64,000 nt of DNA. Origin: Antedon mediterranea (lineage: Eukaryota > Echinodermata > Crinoidea > Comatulida > Antedonidae). The notes below the pieces were generated by a model, which saw only the letters and a program-made list of their open reading frames with translations, did not search any database and was not told the origin of the DNA. The DNA lies in assembly GCF_964355755.1 (NCBI RefSeq), contig NC_092670.1:34335795-34399794 (forward strand), read 5' to 3'. Below are positions 13,001-23,900 of the stretch, piece after piece. Position numbers and translations under genes: made by a program. Every line of letters begins with the position of its first letter. Positions within the stretch are counted from its first letter, which is position 1.

Positions 13001-15377
13001 GAGCCAGCAGTGCTGATTTCAAATGCCTAACGGGACCCCAGCTTCATATACAGCACCCGATATTCCCAGATGGTCTCCTATCCAATCTCTAACCAGGCCC
13101 AACGTTGCTTAACTTCGGTGATCTGACGATAACCGGTGTTTCAACGTAGTAAAGCCGTATATACTGCATTAATTACCTTGCTTTTAGAATCTCATCTTCA
13201 TTATCTAAGTAATTGTTCCTCATTGTGTCGGTGGTCTTTGGATCTGACCCCCTCCAGGGTTTATGCTCCAGCGGTTTTGATGAGGTTGCTGACCTAGGCC
13301 TTGGTGGCTTTCTGGCACTGGTTCCACTTTTAGCATGTTTTTGCTCACCGTTCACAGGGGAAGCAGAAGCAGTCTTTGGTGAAGGGGAATTCTAAATTGT
13401 TTGTAAAATATTGTTTAACACAGTAGTACAGTTTGGGTAGAATATTTAAATATTGTTTTAAATAGCAATATTGGATGTTAATAGAACACAGGTCAATATT
13501 TTTCATACATTTCAGCATTTACTTTTCCACCATGGGGTGCAACTGGATTGGAACAACTGGAGTTTTTTTCTAGGAAGTTATTATCATCAGCTTTTTCTTA
13601 TTTAAATCTGTCGATCTCTCTCTATATTTTTTTCATTTTAAAGAGGGGACCCTAGGATATCAGCTTGCCTGCAGGTTCAGCTGAAAGGGTTACACTCTCT
13701 AAATAAAAGTTGAAATAAATAAATAAAAGAAATAAGAAATCTGTGTGGAGATCCTTTGTCTGAATAGCAAGTTTATAAAATATATTCTCTATACATCTCT
13801 TACTAGAGCTTAGTTGAGAGTGTACTCACAGTCTTGCTGGCCATAACATAGTAACACTATTAATTAAACCTACCTTTGGTGGTAAATAGTGTAAGCTCCT
13901 GACATTCTCAAGGTAAAGCCTTTTCCACACACCAGTTTCAAATGGGCTTGGTTGGAAAGTGAGATGCCAGTTCAGTTTCAAGGCCTTAGGCATCCACACC
14001 TGATCAGCCTCACATAAAAACTTCCAATACCAACATACCTGATGATAACAATTATCAAAATAATGCAAAATATTGTACAATACATATTCATATACTGTAT
14101 GTATTTTGATGTTTAATTTGTTTTTTTATGACCTATAGCAGTACTTTTTAAAAAGTATTTTTAACCAATTTTATACATTTGTAAATTGAAACGAAATCAG
14201 CATTTTTGCTGCCATGTTTTAATCTTTTTTGAATAAATAATACAACAAACAGTTTATCTGATTTCCTTGCCCAGTAATTAATGATGATTAATTTTACAGT
14301 ACAATTACAATACAAGCTATTTTTTATATTTTAAGGGTACAGTAACTGAAAGGGGCCTTAGTACAATATTTGGAGAGGTCCCATGGTATATTATACTCAT
14401 ATTGCTTTAAAGCTCAGGTACAGGCATGAATTTTAAATACAATATCTGGTTAATTGTACATAAATACAATATTTGTAACAGAAATCAAGACAGAAAAACA
14501 TTTCCCTGAAAATGGTCAAATACAAAATTTGGCAAAATTCTGCTATAAAAACGATGAAGACTTTTTTCAGTAGTTTAACCTAATGTAAAAACATGTCTGG
14601 TGACTCCCTAGAAGGTGAAAAAAGATGGTGGATATACGGTGGATAATTTTTTTTTGCTATAGTATGAAAATAAAACTCTGAAGTTGAATAAAAAAAAACG
14701 TAAAATTCAAGTTATATTACCTATATTTAGTCATCCCCCCACTGATAAGAAAGTGCTTATTTTCAACAGGCTCGTGTAACACAAATAAAATCCAAAAAAA
14801 TTATGAAACATAGGGGAAACTATAGATCGATAATTATTGGAATGCATGATCAATAGAAATTATTTTTTGTCCGCACCTGAATGAAATCATACCCAGTCAC
14901 ATACAGTATGAATATGAAACTAACCTGAGCGCACCGACATAGACTTCTGGGATCCAAAAAAGAAAAGATGTAAATAGATAATACACGTGGTAAGGCCCTC
15001 GTAAAGTCTTCTTTTCTTACAGGAACTTGCAGAGATACCACTCCTTTAACAAACTCAAGTTGATTGAGGTTACTTTGACCCAGAACATGCTCCAATGCTA
15101 TTTTCTTCTGTGAGTTTGTCCATTTATCAAACTAGAAAAATGTAATTAAAATATAGTTATATAGTATAGTAAAGTTGAGTATAAACATTATCAATGAAAT
15201 GAGCACTGAAACTGTCAGGTCAGTACCTAATTTTGGTTTGTCAAAATAGAATTTGTTGCATTTATAAAGAGTGATATCCGGGGTAGAGGCAACATGGTGG
15301 ATATATTGTAGAGCACATGTGTTGATATCTGAATAAAGAATGTTGTTAATAATCATTGTCGTATGAAGTCTTCAATC

Positions 15378-15410
<33 letters not shown>

Positions 15411-16807
15411 TAAATAAAAAAAATAGAAATTGTGTTCATATTGAGATGTTATTTGGTTTATATTTATTTGTTACGAGTATAAGTTAACTCGCTTGTTTGG
15501 TCAGAGTTAAGAGAACATAACTTTTGTTTGTCTTTGAAATAAAGGAAAGATGTTGCGCATGTATAAAGAGTGATATCGCCCTCTATCCGGGGTAGAGGCA
15601 ACATGGTGGATTATATTGTAGAGCACATGTGTTGATATCTGAATAAAGAATGTTGTTAATAATCATTGTCGTATGAAGTCTTCAATCATAAAAACAATAC
15701 ATAAAACAGAATTTAAAATAAATTATCTGTCCAGATACTAGAAAACAGAAGTTACTGTACATTCATTTGTGTCTGCACGTGTTTATAGTGGACATTTATA
15801 ATTTACTGTTTGTAATTCAATTTTCAGGTGAAAATGTGAAAAGCAAATGTTTGTCAGACCAAGAAACAAGTAAAGACTAATGCGGAATGTTGGCATGTAC
15901 AGTATGATGATCTATGATCATTTTATTTTATCAAATTACTTTTACTTTTATTGTTTTCTATTAATAGAATACATAATAATAATAATCAAATAAAACATTT
16001 AAATGAAATTATTATTATTACATTAATATAACTTAATTTTTTAAATAACTTAATTGTAATTGAATTTTCAATTTGTTTTGTGTACTTTATTTTTAGTTAT
16101 TCAATTCATGTTTATTTCTGAACAAGTCCATATCAAAAAACAAACAATAAATAAATACAAAAATAATACTTGAAATAAATGGTTGCACAAAAAGATTAGA
16201 TTACAAAAAGTTACATGTTTGCTCAAGAAGGATTCATTGGTTTCAGGGATCGGCTAAAAAAATTGGATAAGATTGAATATGATACAATGATACTTACAGT
16301 ATAGAAGGAGATCCGTATAGAATAAATAGTATGCAAAACAACAGAATTAAAATTGGTTTTCTTACCCATTTGTGAAGAATTTCTAGTCTTTCTTCAAACA
16401 CCTAAAAAAAATAATAAATTATTATCATTTATTATTAATTATACAATTAAAAGAGAGAGAGACGATAGAGAGGTGGCCAATCCCTCCTATCAAGCCCTGA
16501 CCACCTGAAGAAGAAAGGCTAGCCTAGCTAGTAGTAAGCTCTAGGCTTAGCCTAGCCCTAGGTAGACTGGAAGGCGTACTACTACTAAGCCTCTCTACTA
16601 GCCTAGCTAGCTAGGCCTACTAGCTAGCTAGCCTACTAGCTAGGCTAGGCTGCCTTGCCTAGGGCCAGGCCTAGCCTAGTATATAGAAAATCTTACCTTA
16701 TCATTTGTAGGTTGGTGGTTCATAGGCGTCCATGTGCTAAACCTTGCTTTTGAATCAAGATTTCTTCTTTTGTTATCTAAACGCTTTTGGTCGCCAGACC
16801 AAGCCAT
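10012..16807 (-). CDS. FBXO16: F-box only protein 16-like, eight exons
   Basis: F-box proteins are substrate adaptors of SCF ubiquitin ligases; they bind SKP1 through the F-box. Exons on the - strand: 16807-16697 (starts MAWSGDQKRLDNK), 16401-16366, 15131-14925, 14038-13874, 13391-13177, 12401-12257, 12052-11893 and, tentatively, 10145-10012 (TGA). They total 390 codons; human FBXO16 has 292. Family signatures are the N-terminal STWTPMNHQPTNDK and VFEERLEILHKWFDKW, then the F-box LPRVLSIYIFSFLDPRSLCR with CAQVCWYWKFLCEADQVWM (about residues 96-145). FETGVWKRLYLENV, a Pro/Arg/Ser-rich region with RNNYLDNEDEI and a basic KLKKARSAS tail follow. The last exon keeps frame and has a good acceptor, but I see no family match in it; without it the 3' end is unknown. 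The gene is divergent from Staufen and convergent with RAD21. Confidence 0.88.
10593..11407. repeat. MITE family C copy carrying a nested family A element
   Basis: The left end TTAAAGATGTATTGTCCC and the right end TTTTGGGGGACAATATATC are the two termini of family C. Between them sits the complete TTAA-flanked family A element at 10767-11373. The family A copy therefore inserted later. Confidence 0.6.
10767..11373 (-). repeat. MITE family A, about 600 bp, TTAA-flanked
   Basis: The ends read TTAAAGGCCAGGTGTGGGCA and ...CATGCCTGTACCTGAGCTTTAA (short imperfect inverted repeats). Two other copies in the window (14.41 kb and 53.12 kb, opposite orientation) share the whole interior, including TGGTGACTCCCTAGAAGGTG in their orientation. 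TTAA duplications are the hallmark of piggyBac-type insertion, but no transposase is present. Confidence 0.75.
11743..11883. repeat. MITE family B copy next to an FBXO16 splice donor
   Basis: The left terminus is AAAGCCTTGTCTACACTATC, the internal motif ACATGATGATGTCATATCAC, and the right terminus GTAGACAGAG. Its right edge lies a few bases inside the intron from the proposed donor of FBXO16 exon 7 (exon end 11893). Confidence 0.75.
12085..12218. repeat. MITE family B copy in FBXO16 intron 6
   Basis: The right terminus TTTGATAGTGTAGACAGAGC and the internal TATCACTACCATATTTGGG are typical. The left terminus is decayed. Confidence 0.7.
12870..13163 (-). repeat. 5S-rRNA-derived repeat (5S SINE or 5S pseudogene with tail)
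   Basis: On the - strand, about 13163-13045 reads as a diverged 5S rRNA. It contains CACCGGTTATCGTCAGATCA, CACCGAAGTTAAGCAACGTT, GGGCCTGGTTAG, TTGGATAGGAGACCATCTGG and GAATATCGGGTGCTGTA. These match the eukaryotic 5S gene through the A-box, intermediate element and C-box of its internal promoter. The first about 12 bases and scattered positions differ. A further about 170 bp of unrelated sequence follows, as in SINE3-type 5S SINEs. It lies in FBXO16 intron 5, same strand. It is too diverged to be a functional 5S gene. Confidence 0.8.
14407..14880 (+). repeat. MITE family A copy, internally deleted
   Basis: It starts TTAAAGCTCAGGTACAGGCA and runs collinear with the copy at 53.1 kb, but lacks about 120 bp before the CCCCCACTGATAAG segment. 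It ends ...GTCCGCACCTGA without the final TTAA. It lies in FBXO16 intron 3 just outside exon 3. Confidence 0.7.
15257..15690. repeat. Two direct copies of an LTR-like 3' end, plus ATA microsatellite
   Basis: About 130 bp are repeated directly at 15257-15380 and 15553-15690, sharing GGGGTAGAGGCAACATGGTG, TGTAGAGCACATGTGTTGAT, GAATAAAGAATGTTG and TATGAAGTCTTCAATCA. An AATAAA followed by a short tail and TCA at the end suggests the 3' part of retrotransposon LTRs. The second copy has 9 extra bases (GCCCTCTAT). An (ATA)n/A-rich tract at 15380-15425 separates the copies. They lie in FBXO16 intron 2. Confidence 0.55.
16490..16682. repeat. CTAG-rich low-complexity tract
   Basis: A dense run of GCCTAGCTAG, TAGGCCTA and CTAGCTAGC words gives many small overlapping palindromes. 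It lies in FBXO16 intron 1. A similar, longer tract occurs at 58.37-58.95 kb. Confidence 0.6.
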
Positions 16808-17355
16808 GTTTTTGTTGATTAAAATTTCAAAACATTGAAAAATTTTGGAGTAAATTCTATTTAGCCGTTATTGCGTTCATCGATTTAAAGACATGTATAA
16901 CAGATTTCTACACAACCAAGGTTGTACAATATCCACGGCAGTCGTTTAATCAACAACATTGATGCAGGCATAACGAACAAATTGTCAATTATACTTTCAT
17001 AATTAGCTTTTAAAATATATGTAATAAATTTTCTTTAAAAAAAAGTAACTGAAATATATAAAATAATTTAAAATAAAGTATATTTGAAAGCAAATTGTTA
17101 TGAAGTTATGTTTGTTTAAGTTTATTTATAAAATGTGTGAGTTTTTTTATTTCGTCGGCAACAAATTATCATATGGCTATATAACCGACGAGGTGGGGAA
17201 TCGAAAAAGGACAGCGTGACTTGATTCGAGGATATAAAAACTTCTGGCATTTTCTTTCGAGTTTGCCATTCCCAGCCTTCACAATTTCACTATAAACGAA
17301 GGTTAGGGAGTGCTGCACACTTGGTTACAAGGTTTTGATACCTAAACGTTAAAAG
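16808..17355. promoter_or_regulatory. Probable bidirectional FBXO16/Staufen promoter and Staufen 5' UTR exon
   Basis: The interval lies between the FBXO16 start codon (16807, leftward) and a good splice donor at 17355 (AAAAG|GTGAGT, rightward). The stretch at about 17190-17355 has no ATG-led long frame. It is followed by the donor and matches what is needed for the non-coding first exon of Staufen, whose first coding exon opens with an acceptor at 35898-35899. Exon assignment and the transcription start are inferred. Confidence 0.45.
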
Positions 17356-17604
17356 GTGAGTTTTTAAAATTGAAAAAATGAGATTGAAACAAAAGGCTTG
17401 ACCCGGCCATCCTTCTTCTGATCCTCTCCTCCACCCTACCGTTCATTTAGTATAGCCGGTATTCGCATAGCCTACCATTCTTCTATATCTAGCCTAGCTA
17501 GGCCTAGGTAAAACTATCCATCAATTTAGACTAAATAACAAATCTTGTATACTCCATCCTTCGATGTGTAACATGATGTAGGTAGCCTAGGCCCTAGTCA
17601 TTTG

Positions 17605-17615
17605 TTTATAACTTA
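17605..17615. repeat. 11-bp target-site duplication, left copy
   Basis: TTTATAACTTA stands directly before the left terminal repeat of the 18-kb element and is repeated exactly after the right one (35667-35677). Confidence 0.85.
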
Positions 17616-17944
17616 GCGCCGTGAAGTTGGTTACTTATTCCTTATTCGACATTCGTCAATGGAAGTTGGTTCCTTATTCGACGTTCGACATTCGCTAGGC
17701 TAGGCCAAAATTTCGAAAATGATAATTTCCCAGCGGTAAATATGCCGTGCGCCACCAACCAATCTCCTGCTGTTACTTATTCCCTATTCGACATTCATTC
17801 GTGAAGTTGGTTCCTTATTCGACGTTCGCTAGGCCGCGGCCGACCGGCTGGCCCAAATTCGTACCAAAGTAGACCTAGTGTAGATGTACCTATTTTATCA
17901 CAGATTTACATTTTTTAGTTCCGATATTACGACCATACCAACGC
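17616..17944 (+). repeat. Left terminal inverted repeat of the foldback element
   Basis: These 329 bp match the reverse complement of 35329-35666 except for an 8-bp direct duplication (ACTTATTC) and one extra A in the right copy. Inside, a motif of the type GAAGTTGGTT(C/A)CTTATTC with TTCGAC(A/G)TTCG recurs about three times, a possible set of transposase-binding sites. Confidence 0.9.
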
Positions 17945-20900
17945 CTCGGGCCGGGTTCACAATAGTATAGATTGACGTAGTATGGTCCTGGAATTCCAGA
18001 AATGTGCCACTTGCCCCGACCCAGATGATCGGGCAAGTACGGATTTTAAAGCAATTTAAAATGCGTATTTTTAGCATTAATTTAGTAAACACCACTTTTA
18101 AAGTGGCCATATGACCACACACCGACGCCTCGCGTCGGGTACACAATAGTATAGATTGACGTAGTATGGTCCTGGCATTCCAGAAATGTGCCACCTGCCC
18201 CAGCCCAGTGCGGGCAAGTACGTGTTTTAAAGCAATTTCAAATGCGTATTTTAGCAATAATTTACTAAGAATTAATAGCACCACTTTTAAAGTGGCCATA
18301 TGACCACACCCCGACGCCTCGGGCCGAGTACACAATAGTATAGATTGACGTAGTGTGGTCCTGACTTTCCAGAAATGTGCCACTTGCCCCGGCCCAGTGC
18401 GGGCAAGTACGGGTTTTAAAGCAATTTAAAATGCGTATTTTTAGTGTTATTTTACTAAGTATTAATAGCACCACTTTTAAAGTGGCAATATGACCACACC
18501 CCGACGCCTCGGGCCGGGTACACAATAGTATAGATTGACTTAGTATGGTCCTGGCTTTCCAGAAATGTGCCACTTGCCCCGGCCCAGTGCGGGCAAGTAA
18601 ATGTTTAAAAGCAATTTCAAATGCGTATTTTTAGCATTAATTTACTAAGAATTAATAGCACCACATTTAAAGTGGCCATATGACCACACCCCGACGCCTC
18701 GGGCCGGGAACACAATAGTATAGATTGACGTAGTATGGTCCTAGCATTCCAGAAATATGCCACTTGCCCCGGCCCAGTGCGGGCAAGTACGGATTTTAAA
18801 GCAATTTAAAATGCGTATTTTTAGAATTAATTTAGTAAACACCACTTTTAAAGTGGCCATATGACCACACCCCGACGCCTCGGGCCGGGTACACAATAGT
18901 ATAGATTGACGTAGTGTGGTCCTGACTTTCCAGAAATGTGCCACTTGCCCCGGCCCAGTGCGGGCAAGTACGTGTTTAAAAGCAATTTCAAATGCGTATT
19001 TTTAGCATTAATTTAGTAAACACCACTTTTAAAGTGGCCATATGACCACACCCCGACGCCTCGGGCCGGGTACACAATAGTATAGATTGACTTAGTATGG
19101 TCCTGGCTTTCCAGAAATGTGCCACTTGCCCCGGCCCAGTGCGGGCAAGTACGTGTTTAAAAGCAATTTCAAATGCGTATTTTTAGCATTAATTTACTAA
19201 GAATTAATAGCACCACATTTAAAGTGGCCATATGACCACACCCCGACGCCTCGGGCCGGGAACACAATAGTATAGATTAACGTAGTATGGTCCTGGCATT
19301 CCAGAAATATGCCACTTGCCCCGGCCCAGTGCGGGCAAGTACGGATTTTAAAGCAATTTAAAATGCGTATTTTTAGCATTAATTTAGTAAACACCACTTT
19401 TAAAGTGGCCATATGACCACACCCCGACGCCTCGGGCCGGGTACACAATAGTATGGATTGACGTAGAATGGTCCGGACATTCCAGAAATGTGCCACTTGC
19501 CCCGGCCCAGTGCGGGCAAGTACGTGTTTTAAAGCAATTTAAAATGTGTATTTTTAGTCTTATTTTACTAAGTATTAATAGCACCACTTTTAAAGTGGCC
19601 ATATGACCACACCCCGACGCCTCGGGGCGGGTACACAATAATATAGATTGACGTAATTTGGTCCTGGCATTCCAGAAATGTGCCACTTGCCCAGGCCCAG
19701 TGCGGGCAAGTATGGGTTTTAAAGCAATTTAAAATGCGTATTTTTAGTGTTATTTTACTAAGTATTAAAAGCACCACTTTTAAAGTGGCAATATGACCAC
19801 ACACCGACGCCTCGGGTCGGGTTCACGATAGTATAGATTGACGTAGTATGGTCCTGGCATTCAAGAAATGTACCACTTGCCCCGGCCCAGTGCGGGCAAG
19901 TACGTGTTTTAAAGCAATTTAAAATGCGTATTTTTAGCATTAATTTAGTAAACACCACTTTCAAAGTGGCCATATGACCGCACCCCAACGCCTCAGGTCG
20001 GGTACACAATAGTATAGATTGACGTAGTATGGTCCTGGCATTCCAGAAATGTACCACTTGCCCCGGCCCAGTGCGGGCAAGTACGTGTTTAAAAGCAATT
20101 TCAAATGTGTATTTTTAGCATTAATTTACTAAGAATTAATAGCACCACTTTTAAAGTGGCCATATGATCACACCCCAACGCCTCGGGCCGGGAACACAAT
20201 AGTATAGATTGACGTAGAATGGTCCTGGCATTCCAGAAATGTGCCACTTGCCCCGGCCCAGTGCGGGCAAGTACGGATTTTAAAGCAATTTAAAATGCGT
20301 ATTTTTAGCATTAATTTAGTAAACACCATTTTTAAGTGGCCATATGACCACACCCCGACGCCTCGGGTCGGGTTCACAATAGTATAGATTGATGTAGAAT
20401 GGTCCTGGCATTCCATAAATGTGCCACTTGCCCCGGCCCAGTGCGGGCAAGTACGTGTTTAAAAGCAATTTCAAATGCGTATTTTTAGCATTAATTTACT
20501 AAGAATTAATAGCACCACATTTAAAGTGGCCATATGACCACACCCCGACGCCTCGGGCCGGGAACACAATAGTATAGATTAACGTAGTATTGTCCTGGCA
20601 TTCCAGAAATATGCCACTTGCCCCGGCCCAGTGCGGACAAGTACGGATTTTAAAGCAATTTAAAATGCGTATTTTTAGCATTAATTTAGTAAACACCACT
20701 TTTAAAGTGGCCATATGACCACACCCCGACGCCTCGGGCCGGGTACACAATAGTATAGATTGACGTAGTATGGTCCTGGCTTTCCAGAAATGTGCCACTT
20801 GCCCCGGCCCAGTGCGGGCAAGTACGGATTTTAAAGCAATTTAAAATGCGTGTTTTTAGTGTTATTTTACTAAGTATTAATAGCACCAATTTTAAAGTGG

Positions 20901-23900
20901 CAATATGACCACACCCCGACGCCTCGGGCCGGGTACACAATAGTATGGATTGACGTAGAATGGTCCGGACATTTCAGAAATGTGCCACTTGCCCCGGCCC
21001 AGTGCAGGCAAGTACGTGTTTTAAAGCAATTTAAAATGCGTATTTTTAGTGTTATTTTACTAAATATTAATAGCACCACATTTAAAGTGGCCATATGACC
21101 ACACCCCGACGCCTCGGGCCGGGTACACAATAATATAGATTGACGTAGTATGGTCCTGGCATTCCAGAAATGTGCCACTTGCCCCGGCCCAGTGCGGGCA
21201 AGTACGGGTTTTAAAGCAATTTAAAATGCGTATTTTTAGCATTAATTTAGTAAACACCACTTTTAAAGTGGCCATATGACCACACCCCAACGCCTCAGGT
21301 CGGGTACACAATAGTATAGATTGACGTAGTATGGTCCTGGCATTCCAGAAATGTACCACTTGCCCCGGCCCAGTGCGGGCAAGTACGTGTTTAAAAGCAA
21401 TTTCAAATGTGTATTTTTAGCATTAATTTACTAAGAATTAATAGCACCACTTTTAAAGTGGCCATATGACCACACCCCGACGCTTCGGGTCGGGTTCATA
21501 ATAGTATAGATTGATGTAGAATGGTCCTGGCATTCCATAAATGTGCCACTTGCCCCGGCCCAGTACGGGCAAGTAAGTGTTTAAAAGCAATTTCAAATGC
21601 GTATTTTTAGCATTTATTTACTAAGAATTAATAGCACCACATTTAAAGTGGCCATATGACCACACCCCGACGCCTCGGGCCGGGAACACAATAGTATAGA
21701 TTGACGTAGTATGGTCCTGGCATTCCAGAAATATGCCACTTGCCCCGGCCCAGTGCGAGCAAGGACGGATTTTAAAGCAATTTAAAATGCGTATTTTTAG
21801 CATTAATTTAGGAAACACCACTTATAAAGTGGCCATATGACCACACCCCGACGCCTCGGGCCGGGTACACAATAGTATAGATTGACTTAGTATGGTCTTG
21901 GCTTTCCAGAAATGTGCCACTTGCCCCGGCCCAGTGCGGGCAAGTACGTGTTTAAAAGCAATTTCAAATGCGTATTTTTAGCATTAATTTACTAAGAATT
22001 AATAGCACCACATTTAAAGTGGCCATATGACCAAACCCCGACGCCTCGGGCCGGGAACACAATAGTATAGATTAACGTAGTATGGTCCTGGCATTCCAGA
22101 AATATGCCGCTTGCCCCGGCCCAGTGCGGGCAAGTACGGATTTTAAAGCAATTTAAAATGCGTATTTTTAGCATTAATTTAGTAAACACGACTTTTAAAG
22201 TGGCCATATGACCACACCCCGACGCCTCGGGCCGGGTACACAATAGTATAGATTGACGTAGTATGGTCCTGGCTTTCCAGAAATGTGCCACTTGCCCCGG
22301 CCCAGTGCGGGCAAGTACGGATTTTAAAGCAATTTAAAATGCGTGTTTTTAGTGTTATTTTACTAAGTATTAATAGCACCAATTTTAAAGTGGCAATATG
22401 ACCACACCCCGACGCCTCGGGCCGGGTACACAATAGTATGGATTGACGTAGAATGGTCCGGACATTTCAGAAATGTGCCACTTGCCCCGGCCCAGTGCGG
22501 GCAAGTACGTGTTTTAAAGCAATTTAAAATGCGTATTTTTAGTGTTATTTTACTAAATATTAATAGCACCACATTTAAAGTGGCCATATGACCACACCCC
22601 GACGCCTCGGGCCGGGTACACAATAATATAGATTGACGTAGTATGGTCCTGGCATTCCAGAAATGTGCCACTTGCCCCGGCCCAGTGCGGGCAAGTACGG
22701 GTTTTAAAGCAATTTAAAATGCGTATTTTTAGTGTTATTTTACTAAGTATTAATAGCACCACTTTTAAAGTGGCAATATGACCACACCCCGACGCCTCGG
22801 GCCGGGTACACAATAGTATAGATTGACGTAGTATGGTCCTGGCATTCCAGAAATGTGCCACTTGCCCCGGCCCAGTGCGGGCAAGTACGGGTTTTAAAGC
22901 AATTTAAAATGCGTATTTTTAGCATTAATTTAGTAAACACCACTTTTAAAGTGGCCATATGACCACACCCCAACGCCTCAGGTCGGGTACACAATAGTAT
23001 AGATTGACGTAGTATGGTCCTGGCATTCAAGAAATGTACCACTTGCCCCGGCCCAGTGCGGGCAAGTACGTGTTTTAAAGCAATTTAAAATGCGTATTTT
23101 TAGCATTAATTTAGTAAACACCACTTTTAAAGTGGCCATATGACCACACCCCAACGCCTCAGGTCGGGTACACAATAGTATAGATTGACGTAGTATGGTC
23201 CTGGCATTCCAGAAATGTACCACTTGCCCCGGCCCAGTGCGGGCAAGTACGTGTTTAAAAGCAATTTCAAATGTGTATTTTTAGCATTAATTTACTAAGA
23301 ATTAATAGCACCACTTTTAAAGTGGCCATATGACCACACCCCGACGCTTCGGGTCGGGTTCATAATAGTATAGATTGATGTAGAATGGTCCTGGCATTCC
23401 ATAAATGTGCCACTTGCCCCGGCCCAGTACGGGCAAGTAAGTGTTTAAAAGCAATTTCAAATGCGTATTTTTAGCATTAATTTACTAAGAATTAATAGCA
23501 CCACATTTAAAGTGGCCATATGACCACACCCCGACGCCTCGGGCCGGGAACACAATAGTATAGATTAACGTAGTATGGTCCTGGCATTCCAGAAATATGC
23601 CACTTGCCCCGGCCCAGTGCGGGCAAGTACGGATTTTAAAGCAATTTAAAATGCGTATTTTTAGCATTAATTTAGTAAACACGACTTTTAAAGTGGCCAT
23701 ATGACCAAACCCCGACGCCTCGGGCCGGGTACACAATAGTATAGATTGACGTAGTATGGCCCTGGCTTTCCAGAAATGTGCCACTTGCCCCGGCCCAGTG
23801 CGGGCAAGTGCGGATTTTAAAGCAATTTAAAATGCGTGTTTTTAGTGTTATTTTACTAAGTATTAATAGCACCAATTTTAAAGTGGCAATATGACCACAC

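Noticed and set aside
13045-13163. Functional 5S rRNA gene
   Set aside because: The 5' end and several conserved positions differ, there is no T-run terminator right after the 3' end, and unrelated tail sequence follows.
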